A stretch of 35,157 nt of DNA from Mycobacteriales bacterium (GTDB lineage Bacteria; Actinomycetota; Actinomycetes; Mycobacteriales; SCTD01), in contig JBBDWV010000024.1 in the NCBI GenBank assembly GCA_040902655.1, positions 1-35,157 of the forward strand. Direction: 5' to 3'. A model generated the notes under the pieces. It was not told where the DNA came from and did not search any database. It was given only the letters and a program-made list of their open reading frames with translations. The first letter of the stretch is position 1, and the number at the start of each line of letters is the position of its first letter. A program made the translations under genes and the position numbers. Positions 24,283 to 33,793 of this stretch are shown piece after piece.

Positions 24283-24288
24283 ACTCTA
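24283..24288 (-). promoter_or_regulatory. Probable -10 box of GT-C paralogue 1
   Basis: The minus strand reads TAGAGT, 6 nt before the GTG at 24276, with no Shine-Dalgarno. It lies in the 26-nt gap between the two paralogues, so paralogue 1 can be expressed separately from paralogue 2. Confidence 0.45.
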
Positions 24289-24302
24289 GCCACCGGCCGG
24301 TC

Positions 24303-26024
24303 TCACGGGCCCCTGCCGAGGCGGACGACCAGCACGTCCCCCTGCGGCTCGACGTCCACCCCCGGCAGCCGGGCCAGCGCGACGGCGTCGAGCCGCTCGT
24401 ACCTCGTCCCGGGCAGCGCGTCGGGCAGCACCAGCAGGCTGGCCACTCCCGAGCTGCGCAGCCGGGCGAGGGCCGGCGGGTCCGGCAGCCGCGCGGCGGC
24501 CTCCCGTAGCTGCTCCAGCTCGGCGGGGGTGAAGCCGCTGACGCCGTTCACCACCCGCGGGAAGCCGTCCGTGCTCCAGAGCATGACGTCCTGGTCGGTG
24601 GAGTCCTCGCTCGGCAGGACCAGCACCGGCTGCGGCAGTGCGGTGAGCGCGAGAGCAGGAGGGGGCCGCACCGCCGTCTGGCCGGCGGTGTCGAGCCCCT
24701 CGAGCAGGGCGGCGGCGGACAGGCCGAGGGCCAGCCCGACCGCCAGCGGCCGGTCCAGGGCCGGGTCCGCCCACCCGCGAGCGCGCCGGACCATCGCGAG
24801 CAGAACCGCCACGCCGTGCGCCGCCAGCAGCGCGAGCCCCAGCCAGGCCGTCGTCACGAGCCGGGACGGGGTTCGTACGCCCTGCCAGCCCGGGGCGTAC
24901 TCGTAGAGCAGCAGGTAGCTCCAGCGGCCCCCGGCCGGTCCGGAGGTGCCCATCGCGCAGACGGCGACGACGGCCACCGCCCCGGCGATCAGCACCACCC
25001 GTCGGCGGGACCAGGGACCCGGGAGCAGGCCGGCCGCCGCGAGCACGGTGACCGTCAGCCCCGGGAACAGCGCCTTCTCGTTGATCCCTCCGACACCGTC
25101 CCGCTCCGCGGCGGTGTAGCGGCCCCACAGCAGCGAGTCGCCCGGCGCGGTGACGAAGGCCGCGGCGGACGGGGAGTAGAAGCCCACCTCTTCCAGGCCC
25201 CGTCGCGCCTGCGGGTGGTCCTGCACCGCCGAGAAGTACGGCTGCGCCAGGGTTGCGCCGACTGCCAGCAGCAGGGCGACCCCCGCGACGTCGGCGAGGA
25301 CGAGCCGCCGGTCCGGCCGGCCCTTCCCCCGCTGCGCGCGGACCAGGGCGCGCGCCGCGGCCACGGCGGTGCACAGGGCGAGGAGGTAGGCCAGCTGCAG
25401 GCCCAGTCCGAAGCCGAGGCTGAGCTGCCAGGTCGCGACCGCCCAGCCGGCGAACGCCCAGCCGGGACGGAGCGGCCCGGTCCCGGTGCGCAGCCGCACG
25501 CCGTGGCCGCGGGCCAGCAGCGCCAGCGCGAGCGGGATGCCCCCGCTGGACAGCACCTGGATGTGGTTGAGCTGGGACACTCGCCAGGGGTTGAAGGCGA
25601 AGGCGGTGGCCGCGACCAGCGCGGCCGCCCGCCCCAGCCCGAGCTGGCGGACGAGCAGCCACGTGCCGGCGAAGGCCAGTGCACCGGTGAACAGCAGCAC
25701 GAGGTTGTACCGGACCAGGGCCGCGGCCGGTCCCTCGCCGACCAGGCCGAAGGGCAGGTAGCCGAGCAGCAGGTCGGTGAAGGCGAGGGTGTTGTCCAGC
25801 GGGGCGAAGATGTTGCCGTCCCACAGCCGGTCCGCGCTGGTGAGCGCGTGCCCGGGCCAGGCGAGCACCCAGGACAGCAGCACCGGATCGCGCGGATCAC
25901 CCGGGACGCTACTGCCGAGCTCCTGCGGGCGCCGCACGAGGACGGCCAGCAGCAGGCCGAGCGCCAGCGAGCAGCCGGCTTCGTACGCCGGTCCGGAACG
26001 GCGGCACCGCCGCCTCGGCGTCAC
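24303..26024 (-). CDS. Polytopic GT-C-like membrane protein, tandem paralogue 2
   Basis: The predicted protein has 573 aa and is collinear with paralogue 1 over its whole length. Shared stretches include [46 protein letters not shown] and [15 protein letters not shown]. The soluble C-terminal part again has [19 protein letters not shown]. The pair arose by gene duplication and kept order and strand. The family looks like a YfhO/GT-C membrane glycosyltransferase. Function is inferred from topology only. GTG 26024 overlaps the stop of the endonuclease IV gene as GTGA, so translation depends on that upstream gene. Confidence 0.75.
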   Translation of the reverse strand: MTPRRRCRRSGPAYEAGCSLALGLLLAVLVRRPQELGSSVPGDPRDPVLLSWVLAWPGHALTSADRLWDGNIFAPLDNTLAFTDLLLGYLPFGLVGEGPAAALVRYNLVLLFTGALAFAGTWLLVRQLGLGRAAALVAATAFAFNPWRVSQLNHIQVLSSGGIPLALALLARGHGVRLRTGTGPLRPGWAFAGWAVATWQLSLGFGLGLQLAYLLALCTAVAAARALVRAQRGKGRPDRRLVLADVAGVALLLAVGATLAQPYFSAVQDHPQARRGLEEVGFYSPSAAAFVTAPGDSLLWGRYTAAERDGVGGINEKALFPGLTVTVLAAAGLLPGPWSRRRVVLIAGAVAVVAVCAMGTSGPAGGRWSYLLLYEYAPGWQGVRTPSRLVTTAWLGLALLAAHGVAVLLAMVRRARGWADPALDRPLAVGLALGLSAAALLEGLDTAGQTAVRPPPALALTALPQPVLVLPSEDSTDQDVMLWSTDGFPRVVNGVSGFTPAELEQLREAAARLPDPPALARLRSSGVASLLVLPDALPGTRYERLDAVALARLPGVDVEPQGDVLVVRLGRGP

Positions 26025-26815
26025 GTCGGCAGGTTGTTTCGCAGGTAGGCGATGTCGGACGCCTGCCCTTCGAGCCCACCCGGCGTCTCGCAGACCACCG
26101 GTGCGCCGGCCGCCGCGACGACCGCCAGCAGCAGCTCGCGATCGATCTGCCCCTTGCCGAGGTTGGCGTGCCGGTCTGCGCCGCTGCCGAAGGCGTCGCG
26201 CGAGTCGTTGCAGTGCACGAGGTCGATCCGGCCGGTGATGGACGTGATCCGGTCCACCAGGTCGAGGAGCTGCTCACCACCGGCATGCGCGTGGCAGGTG
26301 TCCAGGCAGAAGCCGACTCCGGGGAAGCCGCCGATGCCGTCCCACAGCCGGGCCAGCGCATCCAGATGTCGCGCCATGGCGTGCTCGCCGCCGGCGGTGT
26401 TCTCGACCAGGATCGGCAGGGGGGTGCCGGCCTCCGCCCAGGAGGACCGCTCGAACGCCTTCACCCAGTTCTGGACGCCGACCCGTGGATCGTCGCCCTT
26501 GCCGACGTGCCCGCCGTGGACGATCAGACCGCGGGCGCCGAGGGACGCCGCCGCCTGCGCGTGGTCGAGCAGGATCGCGCGCGACGGGATCCGGATCTTG
26601 TTGTTGGTCGACGCGAGGTTGACGATGTATGGCGCGTGCACGTACAGGTCCAGACCCGCTGTGCCGGCTGCCCGGTCGTGGCTCAGCGCCTCGGGAACGA
26701 CCGCCTTCTTCCAGCTCTGCGGGTCGCCACAGAAGAACTGGACGAGGTCCGCACCACGCGCCCGCCCCTCGCCCAGCGGGTCGGCGGCGTCGACATGGGC
26801 ACCGATCGCGAGCAT
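26021..26815 (-). CDS. nfo: Endonuclease IV (AP endonuclease / deoxyribonuclease IV)
   Basis: The protein has 264 aa of the AP-endonuclease-2 TIM-barrel family. It cuts abasic sites and 3'-blocking groups in base-excision repair. Likely zinc ligands are visible along the chain: [62 protein letters not shown] and [11 protein letters not shown] 26815 follows TAGCGT by 6 nt, a probable leaderless start, though GGAG also lies close by. Its stop overlaps the next gene (GT-C paralogue 2) by 4 nt, an odd pairing of a repair enzyme with a membrane protein. It is divergent from the cupredoxin-like gene. Confidence 0.93.
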   Translation of the reverse strand: MLAIGAHVDAADPLGEGRARGADLVQFFCGDPQSWKKAVVPEALSHDRAAGTAGLDLYVHAPYIVNLASTNNKIRIPSRAILLDHAQAAASLGARGLIVHGGHVGKGDDPRVGVQNWVKAFERSSWAEAGTPLPILVENTAGGEHAMARHLDALARLWDGIGGFPGVGFCLDTCHAHAGGEQLLDLVDRITSITGRIDLVHCNDSRDAFGSGADRHANLGKGQIDRELLLAVVAAAGAPVVCETPGGLEGQASDIAYLRNNLPT

Positions 26816-26821
26816 GGCTCC

Positions 26822-26827
26822 ACGCTA
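26822..26827 (-). promoter_or_regulatory. Probable -10 box of nfo
   Basis: The minus strand reads TAGCGT, 6 nt before the nfo ATG. It should also drive the coupled GT-C paralogue 2. Confidence 0.5.
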
Positions 26828-26861
26828 GCCCGGATCCCCGACGCATCTTCGGAATCACTCT

Positions 26862-26897
26862 GCACCTGACAACGCACCTGACAACGCACCGGACAGG
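26862..26897. repeat. 12-nt tandem repeat in the nfo/cupredoxin gap
   Basis: GCACCTGACAAC occurs at 26862-26873 and 26874-26885, followed by the degenerate unit GCACCGGACAGG. The CACCTGAC core resembles the half-sites of the dyad at 26988-27022 and CACCTGTC at 27041-27048. This could be a cluster of binding sites in the 280-nt divergent promoter gap. Confidence 0.5.
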
Positions 26898-26987
26898 GGC
26901 GCCGGGGCACCGCATGCGACCGGTGGCTGCTCGTTCGTGGACACGACATGCCGGTCCGCAGACGTGTGTGCCGTCGGGCGGTGTACA

Positions 26988-27022
26988 GCACAGGTCAACA
27001 TTTCGACAATCTTGACCTGTGC
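26988..27022. promoter_or_regulatory. 11-bp inverted repeat, candidate operator
   Basis: GCACAGGTCAA (26988-26998) and TTGACCTGTGC (27012-27022) are perfect inverted repeats around 13 nt. The local AT content is higher than in the rest of the window. The dyad lies about 75-110 nt upstream of the cupredoxin-like start. The right half-site also contains TTGACC, which could serve as a -35 box. I do not recognise the regulator. Confidence 0.6.
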
Positions 27023-27095
27023 GGTATCTCCGCCGTGCGGCACCTGTCGCGGTCCGAGTGCCCCGGTTCCGGCCCAGAGATGCGAAACTGGAGAG

Positions 27096-27917
27096 ATGAA
27101 GCTCCGCCGATCTGCCGCCGCCCTGCTCGCGGCTCCCGCCCTCCTGCTCGGCAGCGTCGGATTCGCCACGCCCGCCGCCGCCGGAGAGAAGGTCGTCACC
27201 ATCACCGCCGAAGGCGTGACACCGAAGGTGCTGCAGGTCGCCTCCGGTGACACGGTCCGGTTCGTCAACGAGGACACCGCCTTCGGCTACCGCGCCGTGG
27301 CCACGAGCAAGAACTGGGATCTCGACAGCGGCCCGGTCGGGCTGCTGCCGGGCCGCAGCTACACCCATCCGGATCCGGTCACCCGGGCCGGCACCTACAC
27401 CTATCGGGTCGCCGAGGGCGCGGCCTTCGAGGGCTCGGTCGTGCTGCCGGCCTCGGCCGGGCCCGGCCCGACCGGTGGCGCGAAGCCGGCGTCCTCGCCG
27501 AGCGGCGGGGCCGCGGGCGGCCCGGGCTCCCCGAGCCCGTCCCCGGCCGCGACCGGTGGCAACGGCACCGCCCCCGCCCCGCCGATCTCCGGCGGCTTCG
27601 GGTCGCTGGGCATCCCGACCGACCCCAGCTCGGGCGGCCTTGCGCCGCCGCCGGCGATCGCGCTGCCGGACCTGCCGGCCGAGGCCGCCGGGCCGGCGCC
27701 CGAGATGGCCCCGGACCTCGAGCCCGGCGTGGCCGTCGCCACCGGCCGGCTGGCCAGCCCCCCGACCGTGCGCGGCTACGGCCTGCCCGCCGCCCTGGCC
27801 GCCGTCCTGGCCGGCGGCACCGCATCGCTGCTGGTCCGCCTGCTGCTGGCCGAGCCGGCCGCCCGCCGGCGCGCCCCGCTCGCGATGGCCGGTCCCGCAC
27901 CGGTCGCCACGGCCTGA
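27096..27917 (+). CDS. Exported cupredoxin-like protein with C-terminal membrane anchor
   Basis: The predicted protein has 273 aa from ATG 27096, with GAAACT (a possible -10 box) 6 nt upstream. A cleavable signal peptide (MKLRRSAAALLAAPALLLGS, cutting near TPAAAGEK) precedes a domain of about 90 residues with the plastocyanin-like pattern (VLQVASGDTVRFVNEDTAFG, then GTYTYRVAEGAAFEGSVVL). The mature domain has no cysteine and only one histidine, so it cannot form a type 1 copper site. A long Gly/Pro/Ala/Ser linker leads to a single transmembrane helix (GLPAALAAVLAGGTASLLVR) and a basic tail. The role is unknown. A surface-anchored binding domain is the plain reading. It is followed by the rpsF promoter. 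Confidence 0.8.
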   Translation: MKLRRSAAALLAAPALLLGSVGFATPAAAGEKVVTITAEGVTPKVLQVASGDTVRFVNEDTAFGYRAVATSKNWDLDSGPVGLLPGRSYTHPDPVTRAGTYTYRVAEGAAFEGSVVLPASAGPGPTGGAKPASSPSGGAAGGPGSPSPSPAATGGNGTAPAPPISGGFGSLGIPTDPSSGGLAPPPAIALPDLPAEAAGPAPEMAPDLEPGVAVATGRLASPPTVRGYGLPAALAAVLAGGTASLLVRLLLAEPAARRRAPLAMAGPAPVATA

Positions 27918-27941
27918 CCCGGGACGCCGCGCTGGTAGCGT
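27914..27941 (+). promoter_or_regulatory. Probable promoter of the rpsF operon
   Basis: CTGACC (27914-27919, overlapping the preceding stop codon) and TAGCGT (27936-27941) are spaced by 16 nt. A start near 27948 would give an untranslated leader of about 70 nt that holds the hairpin structure at 27966-28008. Confidence 0.5.
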
Positions 27942-27965
27942 GACGCCGTTTACCGACGTGAACGC

Positions 27966-28008
27966 CCTCCTGCCACGGATCGTCCGTGGCCGCGAAGTCC
28001 ACAGGAGG
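27966..28008 (+). promoter_or_regulatory. rpsF leader, candidate bS6:bS18-binding autoregulatory motif
   Basis: CCTCCTG (27966-27972) can pair with CAGGAGG (28002-28008), which is the Shine-Dalgarno of rpsF. This stem encloses a second hairpin, CCACGGA (27973-27979)/TCCGTGG (27983-27989). A one-sided bulge of about 12 nt (27990-28001) starts with CCG. A stem, inner hairpin and CCG-containing asymmetric bulge that hides the ribosome-binding site is the layout of the known bS6:bS18 leader. In that leader the ribosomal protein pair represses its own operon. Here rpsF and rpsR are both downstream. Confidence 0.65.
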
Positions 28009-28019
28009 AGGTGGGTCAC

Positions 28020-28373
28020 TTGCGTCACTACGAACTGATGGTCATCCTCGACCCCGACCTGGAGGAGCGCACCATCGCTCCCTCCCTCGACACGTTCCTC
28101 AACGTCGTCCGTACCGGCGGCGGGACGGTCGAGAAGGTCGACGTCTGGGGGCGCCGCCGGCTGGCCACCGAGATCGACAAGAAGACCGAGGGCATCTACG
28201 CCGTCGTCGACCTCAGCGCCGACTCGGCCACGATGAAGGAGCTGGACCGCCAGCTCAACCTCAACGAGTCCATCCTCCGCACGAAGGTCATGCGACCCGA
28301 GCTGCGCGCCAGCAAGCCTGCGCCGGCCAAGGAGCCCAAGGCTCCCGCCGCGGTGCCGGCCGCCGCCGGCTAG
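28020..28373 (+). CDS. rpsF: Ribosomal protein bS6 (TTG start)
   Basis: The protein has 117 aa and starts [20 protein letters not shown] after the initiator, the expected bS6 N-terminus. The TTG at 28020 is preferred because the AGGAGG Shine-Dalgarno ends 11 nt upstream. The in-frame GTG at 28011 overlaps the Shine-Dalgarno itself. [20 protein letters not shown] and [15 protein letters not shown] are family motifs. An Ala/Pro/Lys tail of about 20 residues follows. It pairs with bS18 in the 30S platform. It is the first gene of rpsF-ssb-rpsR-rplI, and the hidden Shine-Dalgarno plus TTG start suggest tight translational control. Confidence 0.95.
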   Translation: MRHYELMVILDPDLEERTIAPSLDTFLNVVRTGGGTVEKVDVWGRRRLATEIDKKTEGIYAVVDLSADSATMKELDRQLNLNESILRTKVMRPELRASKPAPAKEPKAPAAVPAAAG

Positions 28374-28415
28374 CTCTCGCGTCCGGACCCGAACCGCCCC
28401 TTCCCCGCTCGACCT

Positions 28416-28472
28416 GTGCGCACCCGACGCGCACGCATCCACACCGCACCGACATCTCCCGCAGAACGCGGG
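28416..28472 (+). other. Two small hairpins in the rpsF-ssb gap
   Basis: GTGCGC (28416-28421)/GCGCAC (28429-28434) forms a 6-bp stem with a 7-nt loop. CCCGC (28458-28462)/GCGGG (28468-28472) forms a 5-bp stem with a 5-nt loop. They could set mRNA stability or attenuate transcription between rpsF and ssb. Neither has a U-tract. Confidence 0.4.
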
Positions 28473-28491
28473 AAGGGCCAAAGGAGAACCC

Positions 28492-29013
28492 GTGGCAGGC
28501 GACACCGTCATCACCGTGGTCGGCAACCTCACCGCCGACCCCGAGCTGCGCTTCACCCCGAGCGGGGCAGCCGTCGCGAACTTCACCGTCGCGTCGACCC
28601 CCCGCACCTTCGACAAGAACTCCAACGAGTGGAAGGACGGCGAGGCGCTCTTCCTGCGCTGCTCCGTCTGGCGCCAGGCCGCCGAGAACGTCGCGGAGTC
28701 CCTGCACAAGGGCACCTCCGTGATCGTCCAGGGTCGCCTCAAGCAGCGCTCGTACGAGACGAAGGAAGGCGAGAAGCGGACGGTGTACGAGCTGGACGTC
28801 GACGAGGTCGGCCCAGCGCTGCGCTGGGCCACCGCGAAGGTCACCAAGGCCTCCCGCAGTAGCGGCGGCGGTGGTGGCGGCTTCGGCGGCGGCGGCGGGC
28901 AGTCCTACGGCGGCGGTAACGCGGCACCCAGCGGCGGTGACGACCCGTGGGCCAGCGCGCCCGCCGGGGGCGCCGCGAGCTCGGGCGGCTGGTCCGACGA
29001 GCCCCCCTTCTAA
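28492..29013 (+). CDS. ssb: Single-stranded DNA-binding protein
   Basis: The protein has 173 aa from GTG 28492, with AAGGAG 5 nt upstream. The OB fold covers about residues 1-115 ([20 protein letters not shown], then [32 protein letters not shown] and [20 protein letters not shown]). A Gly-rich flexible linker leads to the acidic C-terminal tip WSDEPPF, which recruits replication and repair enzymes. It coats single-stranded DNA in replication and repair. It sits between rpsF and rpsR, the usual bacterial arrangement. Confidence 0.96.
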   Translation: MAGDTVITVVGNLTADPELRFTPSGAAVANFTVASTPRTFDKNSNEWKDGEALFLRCSVWRQAAENVAESLHKGTSVIVQGRLKQRSYETKEGEKRTVYELDVDEVGPALRWATAKVTKASRSSGGGGGGFGGGGGQSYGGGNAAPSGGDDPWASAPAGGAASSGGWSDEPPF

Positions 29014-29040
29014 AACGACTCATCCCAGGAGATCACGACG

Positions 29041-29277
29041 ATGGCCAAGCCACCGCCCCGCAAGCTGAAGAAGAAGGTCTGCCAGTTCTGCAAGGACAAG
29101 GTGACCTACGTCGACTACAAGGACACCGGCACCCTGCGCAAGTACATCTCGGACCGCGGCAAGATCCGGGCCAGCCGGGTCAGCGGGAACTGCCGGCAGC
29201 ACCAGCGCGACGTCGCCATGGCTGTGAAGAACAGCCGGGAGATGGCGCTGCTGCCCTACACCTCGACGGCGCGCTGA
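29041..29277 (+). CDS. rpsR: Ribosomal protein bS18, zinc-ligand (C+) form
   Basis: The protein has 78 aa with a GGAG site 9 nt before ATG 29041. VCQFCKDKV and [10 protein letters not shown] give a Cys-x2-Cys plus Cys-x2-His set, so this is the zinc-binding (C+) version. Actinomycetes often carry a second, cysteine-free S18 for zinc limitation, and that paralogue is not in this window. [20 protein letters not shown] is the conserved core. bS18 binds bS6 in the 30S subunit and, with it, the rpsF leader. Confidence 0.95.
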   Translation: MAKPPPRKLKKKVCQFCKDKVTYVDYKDTGTLRKYISDRGKIRASRVSGNCRQHQRDVAMAVKNSREMALLPYTSTAR

Positions 29278-29278
29278 C

Positions 29279-29740
29279 ATGGCCGCCACGATGAAGCTCA
29301 TCCTCACGCAGGACGTCTCCGGTCTCGGTGCGCCCGGCGACGTGGTCGAGGTGGCGGCGGGCTACGGCCGCAACTACCTCGTCCCGCAGGGCATGGCGAT
29401 CCAGTCCACCCGCGGCGCGGAGAAGCAGATCGCGACCATCCGCCGGGCCCGCGAGGTGCGCGAGGTCCGCGACCTCGGTGCCGCCAACGAGATGAAGGCG
29501 CAGTTGTCGGGCCTGCAGGTCCGGCTGCCCGCCCGCTCCGGCGAGGCCGGCCGGCTGTTCGGATCGGTGACCTCCAGCGACGTGGTCGAGGCCGTCACGA
29601 AGGCCGGCGGCCCGAAGCTGGACCGCCGCCTGGTGACGCTGGCCGCGCCGATCAAGTCGCTCGGCAATCACACCGTCAACGTGAAGGTGCACCCCGAGGT
29701 CGAGGCGACGATCGCCCTCGAGGTCGTTGCCGCGAAGTAG
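29279..29740 (+). CDS. rplI: Ribosomal protein bL9
   Basis: The protein has 153 aa. The N-domain (MKLILTQDVSGLGAPGDVVE, then VAAGYGRNYLVPQGMA) is diagnostic of bL9, followed by the long central helix and a C-domain (GRLFGSVTSSDVVEAVTKAG). It starts 1 nt after rpsR at ATG 29279. The in-frame ATG at 29291 would give the canonical MKLILTQ start and may be the true one. Neither has a clear Shine-Dalgarno, so reinitiation after rpsR is likely. It is the last gene of the operon and is followed by a strong hairpin. Confidence 0.94.
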   Translation: MAATMKLILTQDVSGLGAPGDVVEVAAGYGRNYLVPQGMAIQSTRGAEKQIATIRRAREVREVRDLGAANEMKAQLSGLQVRLPARSGEAGRLFGSVTSSDVVEAVTKAGGPKLDRRLVTLAAPIKSLGNHTVNVKVHPEVEATIALEVVAAK

Positions 29741-29761
29741 CCCCAGTACCCGCACGTCCGC

Positions 29762-29793
29762 ACGGCCCGGCTCCCGCAAGGGCGCCGGGCCGT
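29762..29793. terminator. Bidirectional hairpin terminator after rplI
   Basis: ACGGCCCGGC (29762-29771) pairs with GCCGGGCCGT (29784-29793). After one mismatch, CCC/GGG extends the stem to a GCAA tetraloop, a stable GNRA cap. It lies between rplI and the converging GT39-like gene. There is no T-tract, which is usual for such GC-rich genomes. Confidence 0.75.
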
Positions 29794-29817
29794 ACGTCGT
29801 TCAGCGGCCGGCAGCTG

Positions 29818-31322
29818 TCAGGACGCAGCGAAGCGGTAGAGGATCTGGGCTCTCCGGCCGGTCTCGCTGTACACCTGCTGGCCGGCCCGCCGCAGCACGC
29901 CGAGCGAGAACAGCAGCGCCTCGCACTGACCTTCGAAGGTGCGGTAGTGCGGTGCGGCCAGCACGAAGACCGGCCGGTGGCCCGCCCGCTCGGAGAGTTG
30001 CTGCGCGAACGCCCGCGGGTCCGCCGCCTGCTGGCGGGCGGTGTAGTCCACCCAGTCGATCCGCCGCGGGTCGCCGAAGCTGGGGTAGACGACCTGCTCG
30101 ACCTGCTCGTCGAGCAGCCGCCAGACCGGCGGAGCGAGCTGGTCGGGGCAGTAGGCCAGCAGGTCCCCCGGTCCTCCGCCTGCCGCGCGGAAGGCCTCGA
30201 CGACGCCGCCGGCGACGGTACGGGTACGCGCGGCGGCCGGGATGCCGGAGCTGATCCCGAGCACGGCGACCAGCCCCAGGGCGACCAGGGGCAGCCGCCG
30301 GCCGGGCAGCGCGGCGGCGCCGAGAGCGGCCCCCACGACCACCAGCGGGACGGCCACCGCCGTGTACCGGCCGGTGTAGGCGCCGCCTCCGAAGAAGACC
30401 GTCGTCCAGGCGAGCAGCAGGGTGAGCAGCGCGACCCCCCCGAGCAGCCGGGCCGCCGGCTGTCGGAAGGCCGCCCACACCGCCAGTGGGACCAGGAGCA
30501 AGCCCAGCAGCGTGCGGAAGGTCACCGACCCACCGCCCCAGTAGCGCGGCGTACGGAGGAACTCCGCCACGGTCAGCGGAGCTGCCCAGGGTGCGCCCGT
30601 GTGCGCGGCCTGGAAGAGGAAGGTCGGCGCCCAGGGCAGAAAGAGCAGCCCCCCGACCCCGAGGGCCAGCACGACCCGGACAGCGTCACCCCGCCGCCGG
30701 ACCAGCCCCGGCAGGTGGAGCAGACCGACCGCCGTGAGCAGGAACAGCGACCAGTAGTGCGTCAGCAGCAGCAGCCCGGCCAGAGCCGCGAGCGTCAGCA
30801 CCGCGCGGCGTGAGGCGGTGGTCCGCACCGTGTGCAGGGCGAGCGCACCGCTCAGCACGAGCACCACGACCAGCAGGTACATCCGGGTCTCGGAACCGAA
30901 CCGCATCAGCCAGGGCAGCGTGGCCAGCACGATCACGGCCGCGCGTCCGCCGGCGCGGCCGTCGAGCCGGGAGCCCAGTCTCCAGGCCAGCAGCAGCGCC
31001 ACCGGTACGAGCAGCGCCGTGAGCAGCCGGACGGCGACCGTGCCGGTGCCGACGAGGGTCATCCACGCCTTGAGCAGCAGGTAGTAGAGCGGCGGCGCGC
31101 CGTCCTGCCGCAGCGCGGCGTACAGATCGGGCAGCGGCAACCGGGCGATCTCGACGCTGATCACCTCGTCGAGCCACAGCGGTCCGGAGAGCACTCCGGC
31201 GATCACCCCGACGGCGCAGCCGAGCAGCGCGAGGACGAGCAGGACGAGCCCCGGCCGGCCCTCGAGCGCGGACCGGCCCGGGTGCGCAGGTGGTGCGGGG
31301 ACGGTGCGGTGCGAGGTGGCGG

Positions 31323-31326
<4 letters not shown>
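29818..31326 (-). CDS. GT39-like polyprenyl-phosphate-dependent membrane glycosyltransferase (probable CTG start)
   Basis: The predicted protein has 502 aa with about 11 helices. The first outer loop has GPLWLDEVISVEIARLPL and later DGAPPLYYLLLKAWM, the acidic and Asp-Gly-x-Pro-Pro motifs of ArnT/PMT-type GT-C enzymes. FGSETRMYLLVVVLV follows the same pattern. A soluble C-terminal part of about 140 residues lies outside. No ATG, GTG or TTG occurs before the first transmembrane helix. The best start is CTG 31326, which overlaps the upstream stop as CTGA and has GAGGAG 8 nt upstream. Substrate is unknown. Coupling to the flavoprotein gene upstream suggests a shared envelope-glycan pathway. Confidence 0.82.
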
Positions 31327-32867
<1,541 letters not shown>

Positions 32868-32937
32868 GCTGTGGGTACTCCTGTCGTCGGTGCGGGTGGC
32901 CGCCAGCCGTACTGCTCGCCTGCCCGGCTCTTCGGCC

Positions 32938-32943
32938 ATCGTA
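32938..32943 (-). promoter_or_regulatory. Possible -10 box of the flavoprotein-GT39 operon
   Basis: The minus strand reads TACGAT in the gap downstream of the methyltransferase gene. A start about 7 nt further gives a leader of roughly 65 nt ending in the GGAG site before GTG 32867. Confidence 0.4.
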
Positions 32944-32966
32944 CCGGGGGTGTTGTCACGGAACTG

Positions 32967-33656
32967 TCACATCCTGGTGAGCGCCGCGAACTGCCGACCC
33001 TGCTCCTCCCAGCCGTCCCCGACGGCGAGCCGGGCTGCGGCAGCGGCCGCGGCGAGCCCGGAACGCCCGAGCAGGACCCAGGGGAACCACGCGCTCGTGG
33101 CGCCCAGCCCCTCCAGCCGAACCCGACCGCCGGCGGCCGTGTCACCGTCCGGGTGCAGCTCGCACAGTGCCTGTCCCCCGGGGCCGAGCAGGGCGTGTAC
33201 CCGGCGCAGCAACCGGACCGGGTCACCGCCGATGCCGACGTTGCCGTCGGCCAGCAGCACGGTCTGCCACTGGCCGGTACGAGGGAGCGGGCCGAAGACG
33301 TCACCGAGCAGCAGCGGCGCGTCGGCCTCCCTGGCCAGCACCGGCACCGCGGGGAGCAGCTCGAGACCGAGCACCTCGGTGCCGCGGGCGTGCAGCGCGG
33401 CGGTCAACCGGCCGGGTCCGCAGCCGACGTCGAGCACGGGGCCGACGCAGCGCTGGAGCATCGACTCGTCGGCGCGCCCGACCGGGCCGCGCCAGCGGGC
33501 GACGGGCAGCGGGAGCAGCCGCCCGTCGGACAGCCGCAGCAGGCGGGGCTGGAGGTCGTCCTCGCCGGCCGTGGCCATCCAGTCCGTCAGCACCTCCGCC
33601 GGATCGAGCACGGAGGGCGGCCGCGACGGTGCCGTCGGGCGGGGCAACGGCAGCAC
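32967..33656 (-). CDS. Class I SAM-dependent methyltransferase
   Basis: The predicted protein has 229 aa from GTG 33656, with GGAGG 8 nt upstream. The SAM-binding motif I is PVLDVGCGPGRLTAALHARG, followed by the acidic end of the second strand (VLGLELLP) and LGDVFGPLP. LLRRVHALLGPGGQALCELHP is the post-motif strand and loop. The substrate is unknown. It precedes the flavoprotein and GT39-like genes on the same strand, so it may modify the same glycan or a lipid carrier. It is divergent from the third GT87 gene. Confidence 0.85.
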   Translation of the reverse strand: MLPLPRPTAPSRPPSVLDPAEVLTDWMATAGEDDLQPRLLRLSDGRLLPLPVARWRGPVGRADESMLQRCVGPVLDVGCGPGRLTAALHARGTEVLGLELLPAVPVLAREADAPLLLGDVFGPLPRTGQWQTVLLADGNVGIGGDPVRLLRRVHALLGPGGQALCELHPDGDTAAGGRVRLEGLGATSAWFPWVLLGRSGLAAAAAAARLAVGDGWEEQGRQFAALTRM

Positions 33657-33793
33657 GCGTGGTCCTCCAGAGGGTCCGGCCGGAGTGGCCCCGAACTTCT
33701 TCGTGGCGCGCCCCGCCCCGGTTCACGCATCCCGCTCCTGGCGGCCTCCCCCGCCGCCCACAACCGCACACCCGGTAGGGCAGGCTCGGCCGC

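Noticed and set aside
26829-27095. A possible small gene in the 280-nt nfo/cupredoxin gap
   Set aside because: Frames here are short, lack start signals and have base composition unlike neighbouring genes. The dyad and repeats suggest a control region.
27966-28008. Hairpin before rpsF considered as a terminator of the cupredoxin-like gene
   Set aside because: It overlaps the rpsF ribosome-binding site, lies after a good promoter, and has no T-tract. A translational control role fits better.
32868-32939. Longer flavoprotein starting at ATG 32939
   Set aside because: The ATG falls within a TACGAT -10-like box and lacks a Shine-Dalgarno, and the added 24 residues are not family-like. GTG 32867 has GGAG upstream.
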